A stretch of 49,651 bases of DNA from an uncultured Burkholderiales bacterium (GTDB lineage: Bacteria; Pseudomonadota; Gammaproteobacteria; Burkholderiales; Burkholderiaceae_C). This document shows positions 42,513-49,651 of the stretch, piece by piece. The notes under the pieces are model-generated. The model searched no databases. It was given only the letters and a program-made list of their open reading frames with translations, and was not told where the DNA came from. Numbering within the stretch: position 1 is the first letter of the stretch; every line of letters starts with the position of its first letter. Position numbers and translations under genes: made by a program. The stretch is taken from contig CAIJIT010000324.1 of assembly GCA_903820745.1 (NCBI GenBank), positions 1 to 49,651 on the forward strand, given 5' to 3'.

Positions 42513-42571
42513 ACTTTAATTATAGAATCGTTTGTCTACATCTGTCTATATTTAAAGCAACTGTTGGCAAC

Positions 42572-43036
42572 CCCTGCGGTCATTTGGGCAACCCGCTGCG
42601 CGCCTGCTGTTGCACGCCGGATCAGGTGGCGCGCTACCAGGGACGGCTCAGCGGCCCGTTTCTGGATCGGCTCGACCTGCAGATCGAAGTGCCGATGGTG
42701 GCGCCTTCGGCGTTGGCGGCCGCTGCCGACGGCGAACCCAGCAGCGAGGTGGCTTCGCGGGTTGCCGCCGCGCGCGAGCGCCAGTTGGCGCGCCAGGGTT
42801 GCAGCAATGCCTTGAGGCCGCCCCAGTTACTCGATCAGCATGGCCTGCCTGACAAGGCTGCGATGGACCTGCTCTTGAAAGCCGCTGCAAGGCTGGCCTG
42901 GTCAGGCCGCAGCTACCACCGCGTGTTGCGGGTTGCGCGCCGCATTGCCGATCTGGCCGGCAGCCGCGAGGTCGGTGCGGCGCAGATGGCCGAAGCGGTG
43001 CAATTGCGCTGCGGCCTCGACGGCGCCTGCCCTTGA
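42572..43036 (+). pseudogene. yifB: YifB/ComM pseudogene, C-terminal fragment
   Basis: The C-terminal part of the same gene, in one frame: CGHLGNPLRACCCTPDQVAR, then YQGRLSGPFLDRLDLQIEVP, and the Mg-chelatase C-terminal domain ending with GAAQMAEAVQLRCGL. It is separated from the central fragment only by the IS607-like element and continues the NPCPCG motif across it. Without its own start and ATP-binding part it cannot be functional. Confidence 0.85.
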
Positions 43037-43043
43037 GTCAACT

Positions 43044-45773
43044 TCAAAGCAGCGGCGCCAGCGCCCGCTCGGCGGCTTCCTGGTTTAGGCCGGTGCGCTG
43101 GGCCCAGTCGGCCACCTGGTCGGCGCCGATGCGGCCAACGTTGAAGTAAGCCGCGTCCGGGTGCGTCAGGTAAAACCCCGAGACGCTGGCGGCCGGCGAC
43201 ATTGCCATCGACTCGGTCAAACCCATGCCGATTTCCTCGGGCGCCAGCAGCTTGAACATGTCGCGCTTGACCAGATGGTCGGGGCAGGCCGGATAGCCGG
43301 GTGCCGGACGGATGCCTTGATATTGTTCGTCGATCAGCGCTTCGACAGCCAGACTCTCGGTCGCTGCATAGCCCCAGAATTCAGTGCGCACACGCTGATG
43401 CAGGCGTTCGGCAAAGGCTTCGGCCAGGCGGTCGGCCAAGGCCTTGAACATGATCGCCGAATAGTCGTCATGCTCGGCCAGAAATTGCGCTTCCTTCTTC
43501 TCGACGCCCAAACCTGCGGTGACGGCGAACAGGCCGATGTAGTCGGTACCCGCCGCGCGCGGCGCAATGAAATCGGCCAGGCAGCGGTTTGGCCGCTGGA
43601 CGCCGTCGACGACCGGCCGCAAGGACTGCATGCGCAGCCCATGCCAGGTCATCAGGACCTGGCTGCGCGACTCATCGCTGTAGATCTCGATGTCGTCGTC
43701 GTTGACCTGTGCCGCCGGGTACAGACCGAAGACACCACTGGCCGTCAGCCAACGCCCGGCTATCAGGCGCTGCAACATCGCCTGGGCATCGGCAAAGACG
43801 CGCTGCGCTTCGCTGCCGACCACCGGGTCATTCAGGATTGCTGGAAAGGACCCGGCCAGATCCCAGGTCTGGAAGAACGGGCCCCAGTCGATGCAGGTGG
43901 CCAGCTCGGCCAGGTCGTAGTTACGGATCACGCGCCGGCCGATGAACTGCGGCGCCGGTGGTTGATAGCTTGACCAGTCGAGCGCGGCCTTGTTGGCGCG
44001 CGCCTGCGCCAGACTGACCATCGGCGTCTGCTTCTTGTTGGCGTGTAACTGGCGCAGATTGGCGTAGTCGGTCTGCAGCTCATGGATGAATTTGTCAGCG
44101 CGCTCGTCTGACAGCAAATCGCTGCAGACTGCCACGCTGCGCGATGCATCGGGCACATAGACCACCGGGCCACTGTAATTGGGCGCGATCTTCACCGCGG
44201 TATGGACACGGCTGCAGGTGGCGCCGCCGATCAGCAGCGGCGTCTGGCGTGCGCGGAAATAGTCATCGCGCTGCATCTCGGCAGCCACATGCTGCATTTC
44301 TTCAAGGCTCGGCGTGATCAGCCCGGACAGGCCGATGATGTCGGCGCCCTCGTCTTTGGCGCGCGCCAAAATGTCCTGGCAGGCCACCATCACGCCCATA
44401 TTGACGACTTCGAAGTTATTGCATTGCAGCACCACGGTGACGATGTTCTTGCCGATGTCGTGCACATCGCCCTTGACGGTGGCGATGACGATCTTGCCCT
44501 TCGGTTTGGCCTCGCCGCCGGCAGCGATCAGCGCAGTTTTTTCGGCTTCGATATAGGGAAGCAAATGGGCCACCGCCTGTTTCATTACGCGCGCGCTTTT
44601 CACCACTTGCGGCAGGAACATCTTGCCGGCGCCGAAGCGGTCGCCGACGACGTTCATGCCGGCCATCAGCGGGCCTTCGATCACATGCAGCGGCCGCCCG
44701 CCCGTGGCCTGTATGGCCTGCCAGGCTTCTTCGGTGTCGGCGGTGATGAATTCGGTGATGCCATGTACCAGCGAATGGCTGAGGCGCTGGTCGACATCGC
44801 CGGTGCGCCAGGCCAGCCGTGCCGTGTCGTCGATCGCCATGCCCTTGGCGCGTTCGGCCACTTCGATCAGGCGTTCGCCCGAATCGGCGCGGCGGTTCAG
44901 CACCACATCTTCGACGCGCTCGCGCAATTCGGCGTCGAGGTCGTCATAGACGCCAACCATGCCGGCATTGACGATGCCCATGTCCATGCCGGCCTTGATC
45001 GCGTGGTACAGGAACACCGTGTGGATCGCCTCGCGTACCGGGTCGTTGCCGCGGAAACTAAAAGACACGTTCGAGACTCCGCCCGAAACCTTGGCGCCCG
45101 GCAGGTTCTGCTTGATCCAGCGTGTTGCCTCGATGAAGTCGACCGCGTAGTTGTTGTGTTCCTCGATGCCGGTGGCGATGGCGAAAATGTTCGGGTCGAA
45201 GATGATGTCTTCGGCCGGAAAGTCGACCTCGTCGACCAGGATGCGGTAGGCGCGCGCACAGATTTCAATCTTGCGCTCATAGGTGTCAGCCTGGCCTTTT
45301 TCATCGAAAGCCATCACCACCGCAGCGGCGCCATAGCGGCGCACCAGCTTGGCCTGGCGTTTGAACTCGGCTTCGCCTTCCTTCATCGAGATCGAGTTGA
45401 CGATGCCCTTGCCCTGGATGCATTTCAGGCCGGCTTCGATGACGCTCCATTTCGAGCTGTCGACCATGATCGGAACGCGCGCGATCTCGGGCTCGCCGGC
45501 GAGCAGATTCAGGAAGCGCACCATCGCCGCCTGGCTGTCGAGCATCGCCTCGTCCATATTGATGTCGATGACCTGGGCGCCGTTTTCGACCTGCTGGCGC
45601 GCAACGGCCAGGGCCGCTTCGAACTGTCCGTTCAGGATCAGCCGGGCAAACGCCTTGGAACCAGTGACATTGGTGCGCTCGCCGATATTGACGAACAGAC
45701 TGCCGGCACCGATTTGCACCGGTTCGAGTCCGGACAACTTCATGGGCTGCACGGCAGCGAAGATTTCAGACAT
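43044..45773 (-). CDS. metH: Methionine synthase, folate/cobalamin/activation-domain part
   Basis: The second half of B12-dependent methionine synthase as a separate 909-residue protein. In order: the pterin-binding domain (residues ~25-300, with [20 protein letters not shown] and MVDSSKW), the helical cap (~340-440), the B12-binding domain with [11 protein letters not shown] (lower His ligand) and an [14 protein letters not shown] segment (~460-590), and the AdoMet-dependent reactivation domain with [12 protein letters not shown] (~600-909). It should work with the homocysteine-domain protein encoded upstream. The ATG at 45773 is chosen over a longer frame reading into the leader. The 158-base leader contains an SAH riboswitch. 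Confidence 0.94.
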   Translation of the reverse strand: MSEIFAAVQPMKLSGLEPVQIGAGSLFVNIGERTNVTGSKAFARLILNGQFEAALAVARQQVENGAQVIDINMDEAMLDSQAAMVRFLNLLAGEPEIARVPIMVDSSKWSVIEAGLKCIQGKGIVNSISMKEGEAEFKRQAKLVRRYGAAAVVMAFDEKGQADTYERKIEICARAYRILVDEVDFPAEDIIFDPNIFAIATGIEEHNNYAVDFIEATRWIKQNLPGAKVSGGVSNVSFSFRGNDPVREAIHTVFLYHAIKAGMDMGIVNAGMVGVYDDLDAELRERVEDVVLNRRADSGERLIEVAERAKGMAIDDTARLAWRTGDVDQRLSHSLVHGITEFITADTEEAWQAIQATGGRPLHVIEGPLMAGMNVVGDRFGAGKMFLPQVVKSARVMKQAVAHLLPYIEAEKTALIAAGGEAKPKGKIVIATVKGDVHDIGKNIVTVVLQCNNFEVVNMGVMVACQDILARAKDEGADIIGLSGLITPSLEEMQHVAAEMQRDDYFRARQTPLLIGGATCSRVHTAVKIAPNYSGPVVYVPDASRSVAVCSDLLSDERADKFIHELQTDYANLRQLHANKKQTPMVSLAQARANKAALDWSSYQPPAPQFIGRRVIRNYDLAELATCIDWGPFFQTWDLAGSFPAILNDPVVGSEAQRVFADAQAMLQRLIAGRWLTASGVFGLYPAAQVNDDDIEIYSDESRSQVLMTWHGLRMQSLRPVVDGVQRPNRCLADFIAPRAAGTDYIGLFAVTAGLGVEKKEAQFLAEHDDYSAIMFKALADRLAEAFAERLHQRVRTEFWGYAATESLAVEALIDEQYQGIRPAPGYPACPDHLVKRDMFKLLAPEEIGMGLTESMAMSPAASVSGFYLTHPDAAYFNVGRIGADQVADWAQRTGLNQEAAERALAPLL

Positions 45774-45795
45774 GGAGGCCTCAACGAATGAATCG

Positions 45796-45820
45796 AGGGC
45801 CGCAAACTCACCGCGGCCCT
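45796..45820 (-). promoter_or_regulatory. Hairpin between the SAH riboswitch and metH part 2
   Basis: AGGGCCGC and GCGGCCCT (45813-45820 and 45796-45803) form a perfect eight-base stem with a nine-base loop. No T tract follows, so it is not an intrinsic terminator. The loop plus one stem base (45807-45813) is complementary over seven bases to 45830-45836, the 3' part of the riboswitch, which suggests a switching element. Confidence 0.5.
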
Positions 45821-45830
45821 GCAAGGGATC

Positions 45831-45922
45831 GGTGAGCGCTGTTGTCTGCGAGGGCAAGCCCAAGCCGGTTCGAGCCTGGCAGTCCGGCCGCTTGGCCCTC
45901 CTGTCGCAACGCTCCTCGAACG
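45831..45922 (-). ncRNA. S-adenosylhomocysteine (SAH) riboswitch upstream of metH part 2
   Basis: The minus strand carries the conserved blocks of the SAH riboswitch: CGAGGAGCGTTGCGAC, then GCCAGGCTCGAA, then AACAGCGCTCACC. The structure fits. P1 pairs GTTCGAG (45915-45921) with CTCGAAC (45868-45874). P2 is a GGCC/GGCC hairpin (45886-45897). The pseudoknot pairs GAGCGTTG (45907-45914) with CAGCGCTC (45834-45841) with one G-U pair. It starts about ten bases after the stop of metH part 1 and ends 57 bases before the ATG of metH part 2. SAH riboswitches are known to raise expression of SAH-recycling genes (ahcY, metH, metF) when SAH accumulates. Confidence 0.87.
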
Positions 45923-45931
45923 GATGTGATT

Positions 45932-46996
45932 TTAAACCGAAGCAGTCTCGCCAGATTCAAGCAAGCTGCTGAGGAACTTCGCCCCGCAAGGCCGTGGCTT
46001 GTAGGCCGAGACGCTTTTGGCGATGGCAGCGATATGTTCGGGCGTCGTGCCGCAGCAGCCGCCAGCGATATTGAGGAAGCCGCTGCGGGCGAATTCCTCC
46101 ATCAGCCGCCCGGTCACTGCGGGCGTTTCGTCGAAGCCGGTGTCGCTCATCGGATTGGGCAGACCGGCATTCGGGTAGCAACTGATCGCCGTCGCCCCGG
46201 CAGCATTGGCCAACTCCTCGATATAGGGCCGCATCAATGTCGCACCGAGCGCGCAGTTGAGTCCGATCGCCAGCGGTCTGGCATGGCGTACCGAATGCCA
46301 GAAAGCGGTCACCGTCTGGCCCGACAGGATGCGACCGGAGGCGTCGGTGACGGTGCCCGAGATGATTACTGGCACGCGCTCGCCGCTGTCTTCCATCAAC
46401 TCGTCGAGCGCAAAGATCGCTGCCTTGGCATTCAAGGTGTCGAAGATCGTCTCGACCAGAAACAGATCGACCCCGCCCTCGAGCAAGGCCTTGGCCTGGT
46501 CGTAATAGGCGGCGCGCAAGGTCTCGAAATCGACATTGCGTGCGCCGGCATCGTTGACATCGGGGCTGATGCTGGCGGTGCGCGGTGTGGGCCCCAAGGC
46601 ACCGGCGGCAAAACGCGGTTTGTCGGGAGTTGAAAATTTATCGCAGGCCGCGCGCGCAATCTTTGCCGCCGCCACATTCATCTCGTAGGCATAGGCCTCG
46701 AGACCGTAATCCTCCTGCGCCACCGAAGTCGCACCAAAGGTGTTGGTTTCGATGATGTCGGCGCCAGCGGCCAGGTATTTTTCGTGAATCTCCTGGATTA
46801 CCTCGGGCCTTGTGAATTGCAGCAATTCGTTGTTGCCCTTCAGGTCCTTCGGATGGTCGACAAAGCGGCTGCCCCGGTAGTCGGCTTCGACCAGCTTGTA
46901 GCGCTGGATCATCGTGCCCATCGCGCCGTCGAGAATGACGATGCGCTGCTGCAGTATGGCGGGCAGCAAGGCGCCGCGGGTGAATGGCTTTTCCAT
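45932..46996 (-). CDS. metH: Methionine synthase, homocysteine-binding part
   Basis: A 354-residue protein equal to the N-terminal homocysteine S-methyltransferase domain of MetH. The start [20 protein letters not shown] is typical. Zinc ligands are the Cys in IGLNCALGA and the pair in [10 protein letters not shown]. The [14 protein letters not shown] segment is MetH-like. It transfers the methyl group from methylcobalamin on the partner protein to homocysteine. The start ATG overlaps the stop of the ProQ-family gene by one base (TGATG), so the two are translationally coupled. The partner gene follows after an SAH riboswitch. Confidence 0.93.
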   Translation of the reverse strand: MEKPFTRGALLPAILQQRIVILDGAMGTMIQRYKLVEADYRGSRFVDHPKDLKGNNELLQFTRPEVIQEIHEKYLAAGADIIETNTFGATSVAQEDYGLEAYAYEMNVAAAKIARAACDKFSTPDKPRFAAGALGPTPRTASISPDVNDAGARNVDFETLRAAYYDQAKALLEGGVDLFLVETIFDTLNAKAAIFALDELMEDSGERVPVIISGTVTDASGRILSGQTVTAFWHSVRHARPLAIGLNCALGATLMRPYIEELANAAGATAISCYPNAGLPNPMSDTGFDETPAVTGRLMEEFARSGFLNIAGGCCGTTPEHIAAIAKSVSAYKPRPCGAKFLSSLLESGETASV

Positions 46997-47826
46997 CAGA
47001 CCGTGCCCGCCGGTTTGCCGCGTTGATCTTGGCGCGGCCGGCCGCGGTTTTCACCGCGGCGGTCGGGTCTGCCGCCTGGGTCGGGTCTGCCACCTCGGTC
47101 GGGTCGCGCAGTTCGATCATGACCTGCCGGCGCTGGCCTTGGCTCGCGCTGCGGTGGCGGCTCGGCAGCTTCGCGCCGGGCGATTTCCAGCAAGCCCGGC
47201 AACTCCTCGGGCGTCACGCCTTTGAGGACGCAAAAATTCGCCAGTGTCAGGGTCGTGCGCTCGTGGTCGTAGAGCAGGCCGGCGCGGTTGCGGCGCTGGA
47301 TCTGTTCGAGCTGGACGCGCTCGCGCTGCTCAGTTTGTTCTTGTGCCGTCCGCTGCTGTTCAAGCGCCACGCGCTCTTGCTGCAGACCGCGCCGACGGGT
47401 CAACTCCTCAAGGGCTGCATCGCGATGTTCATCGCTCAGTTGGCCGGCCGGCTGACCGTCGAGGTCAGCGCGCTGGGTCGACCGGCTCAGGGCAATCAGA
47501 TAGCCGGTGCTGCCGGTATGGCGGCGCAAGAAGGCCGACAACTGCGCCTTGGTGAAGACGCCGGGTGCGCGCTCCTGGATGTCAGCCTGCACACGCAGTT
47601 TCAGCGGCTTGAAGCCATTGCCACCGAACAAGGCTGGAAACAGCGATTTCAGTTTTGCGGCCACAGCTGATGGCGTCATTTCGTTGGCTACAGCAGCCTT
47701 GGCTGGCAGGTCCGGCGCGGCCGCCTCGAGGGCGAGTTCCGGCGCTGCTTCGACCTGGAGTTCAGGCGCGGTCTCGGCCACAGTCAGAGGTTCTGCGAGC
47801 GGCGGCGCGTTGGGGATGTCGTTCAT
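46996..47826 (-). CDS. ProQ/FinO-family RNA-binding protein
   Basis: A 276-residue protein with a ProQ/FinO domain in the middle (about residues 50-165: [20 protein letters not shown], then [20 protein letters not shown]). A Gln/Arg/Glu-rich helical stretch follows ([20 protein letters not shown], about 155-175), and a very basic Gly/Arg/Pro/Asp tail with repeats ([13 protein letters not shown]) ends the protein. Such proteins bind structured RNAs and act as sRNA chaperones or 3'-end protectors. The N-terminus is acidic and Ala/Pro-rich. It overlaps metH part 1. The start at 47826 gives a natural N-terminus ([12 protein letters not shown]). Confidence 0.83.
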   Translation of the reverse strand: MNDIPNAPPLAEPLTVAETAPELQVEAAPELALEAAAPDLPAKAAVANEMTPSAVAAKLKSLFPALFGGNGFKPLKLRVQADIQERAPGVFTKAQLSAFLRRHTGSTGYLIALSRSTQRADLDGQPAGQLSDEHRDAALEELTRRRGLQQERVALEQQRTAQEQTEQRERVQLEQIQRRNRAGLLYDHERTTLTLANFCVLKGVTPEELPGLLEIARREAAEPPPQREPRPAPAGHDRTARPDRGGRPDPGGRPDRRGENRGRPRQDQRGKPAGTV

Positions 47827-47884
47827 TGGCAAGGGCTGGGAAATGCGGAAGGAAAACGCTATTGTCGTCTGGCCGGGCCCCAAG

Positions 47885-48553
47885 CTATCCGCCGAAGACT
47901 TTTTTCAGGATCGCGCTGCCGGTGCCGATCGGATCCTGGCGGATCTTGCGTTCTTCCAGTCCGATCATCAGGTAGAGCCCGTCAAGCGCTCTCGTGGTGA
48001 CATATTGTTCGATGCTCGCGTCTTCATGCTTGAGCAGACCCAGGCTGGAAGCCTTGGCCGCCAGCGTCTTGTACTTTTCGGCCAGCGCCACTTTCTGCGT
48101 GGCTTCGGTGACGATCGGCAGGAACTGCAACGCCAGCGGCGCGCGAGTCTTGGCCGCAAAGTACTGCGTCGCTGCATCCTCGCCACCGCGCAAGATGCGC
48201 ATCGCATCAGAAAAACTGATCGACTTGATGGCTGACAATAGCAGCGGTTTGGCCGCTGCGACAGCGAGTTCGGCGGCGCGGTTCATCGCCAGCAGCAACT
48301 CGTCGAGCAGCTTGCCCTGGCCAGCGGTCCGCAGCAGGCGGGCGACATCCTTCAAATGACCGGGCAAATCGATTCGCACCGCCGGGTTGCCGACGAAGCC
48401 ATCGGGTTTGGCCAGCAGATCGACGGCTGCCAACGCGCCGCGCTCGAGGGCGGCACGCATGCCCGAACCGGCATCGCCCTCGCTGATCGGGGCTGCCCGG
48501 GCGGCGCTGGCAAAGAGGGCCAGATTGGCCAGGATGATGGTTCTACGTTGCAT
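47885..48553 (-). CDS. DUF4197 domain-containing exported protein
   Basis: A 222-residue protein of a family with unknown function (DUF4197). It has a short N-terminal signal-like segment (MQRRTIILANLALFASAARA). The body is helical, with FVGNPAVRIDLPGHLKDVAR, SISFSDAMRILRGGEDAATQ, and a C-terminal TTRALDGLYLMIGLEERKIR that are typical of the family. It is probably periplasmic or a lipoprotein-like protein, although no lipobox Cys is seen. It lies ten bases after the fumarylacetoacetase-family gene and 58 bases before the ProQ-family gene. Confidence 0.82.
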   Translation of the reverse strand: MQRRTIILANLALFASAARAAPISEGDAGSGMRAALERGALAAVDLLAKPDGFVGNPAVRIDLPGHLKDVARLLRTAGQGKLLDELLLAMNRAAELAVAAAKPLLLSAIKSISFSDAMRILRGGEDAATQYFAAKTRAPLALQFLPIVTEATQKVALAEKYKTLAAKASSLGLLKHEDASIEQYVTTRALDGLYLMIGLEERKIRQDPIGTGSAILKKVFGG

Positions 48554-48563
48554 CGATTTCTCC

Positions 48564-49472
48564 CTATTGCGCTGATTCAAGCAAGGGCAGCAGGTCCTGG
48601 TCGATCGTGCCGAACAGCTTGCCGCCATCGCGCCCTTTCATTTCAATCCGGATACTGTCGCCGAATTTCATCCAAGGTGTCACCGCATTGACATCGATCC
48701 GGGTTTCGAGCGCGCGTTGATCGGCGATGCTGCAATAGCCATGGACTGGATCGCTGACCGCGCCGCTGCTGATGATGGTGCCAGCGCGAAAGCCGCGCGT
48801 CCTGGCGAGTTGCGCGATCAATTGGCCGAAGTGGAAAGTCATCCCGGACCCGGTTTCACAAAGGCCGACCTGCTTGCCGTTGAATGTCGCCTTCAGGTTC
48901 AGCTCGACCCGGCCGCCCTGCCAGGCCGCGCCAAGCTCGTCGGGGGTGACCGCAACCGGGCTGAAGGCCGTGGCCAGTTCAGCTTGTTGCAGGTTCTGCA
49001 AACGCCAGTCATTGGCCAGCATCAAGAGCCGCACCGTATCGAGCGCCTGTGCCGGGTTGACTCCGACCGTGACATCGCCGCTGATGATGGCGATGCCGGC
49101 CTCGAAGGAGACGCCCATCGCTTCCGAAGCGCAGCGGGCCGGGTCGGTGGCCCCGAGAAAATCATCGCTGCCGCGGCGCTCGAGCCTGGGCTCGAGCAGT
49201 CCGCGCTCGTAGGCTGCGCCGGTGACGAATTGATAGGCTCGCGGCAGCGGTGCCATGCACCGGGACGGTTCAAAATTGAAGGCATGGCGCAAGCGCCCCT
49301 GGTTCAATTTGAGGTACAGATCTTCCAGCTGTGGCGACAGAAAACCCCAATCATCAAGCAGTTGCTGCAAGCGGGTGGCGTGAGCTGTGGCGTAATGCGC
49401 CTGGCTGAGGTCGCGTGAAACGACGAGCAGTTGCCCGTCGCGCGAACCGTCTTGGTAGGTGGCAAGTTTCAT
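48564..49472 (-). CDS. Fumarylacetoacetate hydrolase family protein
   Basis: A 302-residue member of the fumarylacetoacetase family, which splits or decarboxylates 2-keto or dioxo acids using a divalent metal. The C-terminal catalytic domain is recognisable by MTFHFGQLIAQLARTRGFRA and GTIISSGAVSD. SFEAGIAIISGDVTVGVNPA provides likely metal-binding residues. The family also includes homogentisate, homoprotocatechuate and acylpyruvate hydrolases, so the substrate is open. The start at 49472 is only 43 bases from the stop of the tnpB copy at the right edge, so its native upstream region has been replaced by the mobile element. Confidence 0.85.
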   Translation of the reverse strand: MKLATYQDGSRDGQLLVVSRDLSQAHYATAHATRLQQLLDDWGFLSPQLEDLYLKLNQGRLRHAFNFEPSRCMAPLPRAYQFVTGAAYERGLLEPRLERRGSDDFLGATDPARCASEAMGVSFEAGIAIISGDVTVGVNPAQALDTVRLLMLANDWRLQNLQQAELATAFSPVAVTPDELGAAWQGGRVELNLKATFNGKQVGLCETGSGMTFHFGQLIAQLARTRGFRAGTIISSGAVSDPVHGYCSIADQRALETRIDVNAVTPWMKFGDSIRIEMKGRDGGKLFGTIDQDLLPLLESAQ

Positions 49473-49511
49473 CTGAGGATGGTATCTGGACGCGAGGGGT
49501 TGACATCCTCT

Positions 49512-49525
49512 CGCCCTAAAGGGCG
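49512..49525 (-). repeat. Terminal hairpin of the IS200/IS605-type element
   Basis: CGCCCT and AGGGCG pair across the tnpB stop codon. The stretch around it (GTTGACATCCTCTCGCCC to GGGCGGGGATTCC) resembles the right end of many IS200/IS605 elements. The hairpin is probably the right-end structure and the 3' part of the TnpB guide (omega) RNA scaffold. The element would end close to 49500. Confidence 0.6.
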
Positions 49526-49651
49526 GGGATTCCCTCTACAGGGGCTGCATGTCCGCAGCCGGCTCTGAACTTTGACAGGATATTGCGAGCAGCGTTCACA
49601 TCACGATCATGCAAACCCTCACACCCCCAGCAGGTCCATGGCCTTATTGCA
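49516..49651 (-). CDS. tnpB: TnpB-type RNA-guided nuclease, C-terminal part cut by the window edge
   Basis: The minus strand reads RPWTCWGCEGLHDRDVNAAR, then NILSKFRAGCGHAAPVEG and a TAG. This is the end of a TnpB protein: the second half of the Zn-finger (CWGC) and the third RuvC motif DRDVNAARNIL with its Asp. Only about 45 codons are inside the window, so completeness cannot be judged. Intact TnpB is a guide-RNA-directed nuclease that keeps IS200/IS605 elements at their donor site. Confidence 0.87.
   Translation of the reverse strand, partial: AIRPWTCWGCEGLHDRDVNAARNILSKFRAGCGHAAPVEGIPAL

Larger units (their letters stand above)
41476..42571 (-). mobile_element. IS607-like insertion element inside yifB
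   Basis: The element of about 1.1 kb lies between the two yifB fragments, in the codons for NPC/PCGHLG. It encodes an IS607-type serine recombinase and a remnant that looks like the Zn-finger tail of TnpB. TAGACAA (41489-41495) near the left end and TTGTCTA (42532-42538) near the right end are inverted copies, with a further TGTCTA at 42543-42548, fitting recombinase binding sites. No target duplication is expected for this family. The boundaries are inferred from the host gene and are good to a few bases. Confidence 0.75.

Noticed and set aside
44202-45791. Plus-strand open frame of about 530 codons opposite metH part 2
   Set aside because: It is antisense to well-conserved methionine synthase domains; no motif, no ribosome site of note.
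45774-45931. Simple transcription attenuator before metH part 2
   Set aside because: The strong hairpin there lacks a T tract, and the conserved blocks match an SAH riboswitch much better.
47050-47110. Tandem GGTCGGGTCTGCC-like repeats
   Set aside because: They fall inside the ProQ-family gene and encode its GRPD tail; not a CRISPR or intergenic repeat.

Overview
The window is GC-rich, densely coded proteobacterial chromosome. Several features point to a betaproteobacterium of the order Burkholderiales: a proteobacterial-type gshA near gshB, a torF-like porin/glnK/amtB operon, several Bug-type (TctC) binding proteins, a metH split into two genes, and an S-adenosylhomocysteine (SAH) riboswitch in front of a metH part. 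The genus cannot be fixed from the sequence alone.

Layout. (1) 1-4774: the 3' part of a branched-chain amino acid-type ABC transporter operon (livH-livM-livG-livF) followed by a DapA-family lyase, with a convergent LysR regulator. (2) 4985-8650: a small defence/addiction island with an HI1420/HI1419-type antitoxin-toxin pair, a HigBA pair, a second HI1419/HI1420-type pair whose toxin carries an in-frame amber codon, remnants of a DUF2442 gene and of a HigA tail, and a Fic protein. (3) 8937-18850: an acyl-CoA dehydrogenase gene and a convergent eight-gene operon (crotonase, feruloyl-CoA synthase-like ligase, thiolase, SDR, 4-hydroxybenzoyl-CoA-type thioesterase, LivK-like binding protein, acyl-CoA dehydrogenase, MarR). 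Together these read as uptake and CoA-dependent beta-oxidative side-chain shortening of hydroxycinnamates. A palindrome lies over the operon promoter. (4) 18905-24192: housekeeping genes gshB, a class II glutamine amidotransferase, kup and gshA. (5) 24404-38223: a sugar-acid/hydroxy-acid region with an IlvD/Edd dehydratase, a D-2-hydroxyacid dehydrogenase, a seven-gene minus-strand operon (enolase-superfamily enzyme, Ldh-family oxidoreductase, Bug binding protein, TAXI binding protein, fused TRAP permease, DapA-family lyase, RraA-family protein), a divergent GntR/UTRA regulator and a tartrate/D-malate dehydrogenase-like enzyme. A BrnTA toxin-antitoxin module sits between two copies of a Bug 3' end. 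(6) 38228-41014: a nitrogen operon torF-glnK-amtB with a good sigma-54 promoter and a terminator. (7) 41251-43036: a decayed yifB/comM gene interrupted by an IS607-like element. (8) 43044-49472: a minus-strand set consisting of a fumarylacetoacetase-family gene, a DUF4197 gene, a ProQ/FinO-family gene, metH (homocysteine domain), an SAH riboswitch and metH (folate/B12/activation domains). (9) The right edge cuts into an IS200/IS605-type tnpB whose end lies just upstream of the fumarylacetoacetase-family gene.

The most notable items are the SAH riboswitch placed between the two halves of metH together with a possible switching hairpin, the hydroxycinnamate operon with a self-contained MarR circuit, the TA island with a nonsense-mutated toxin, and the two transposon-related tnpB/IS607 loci.
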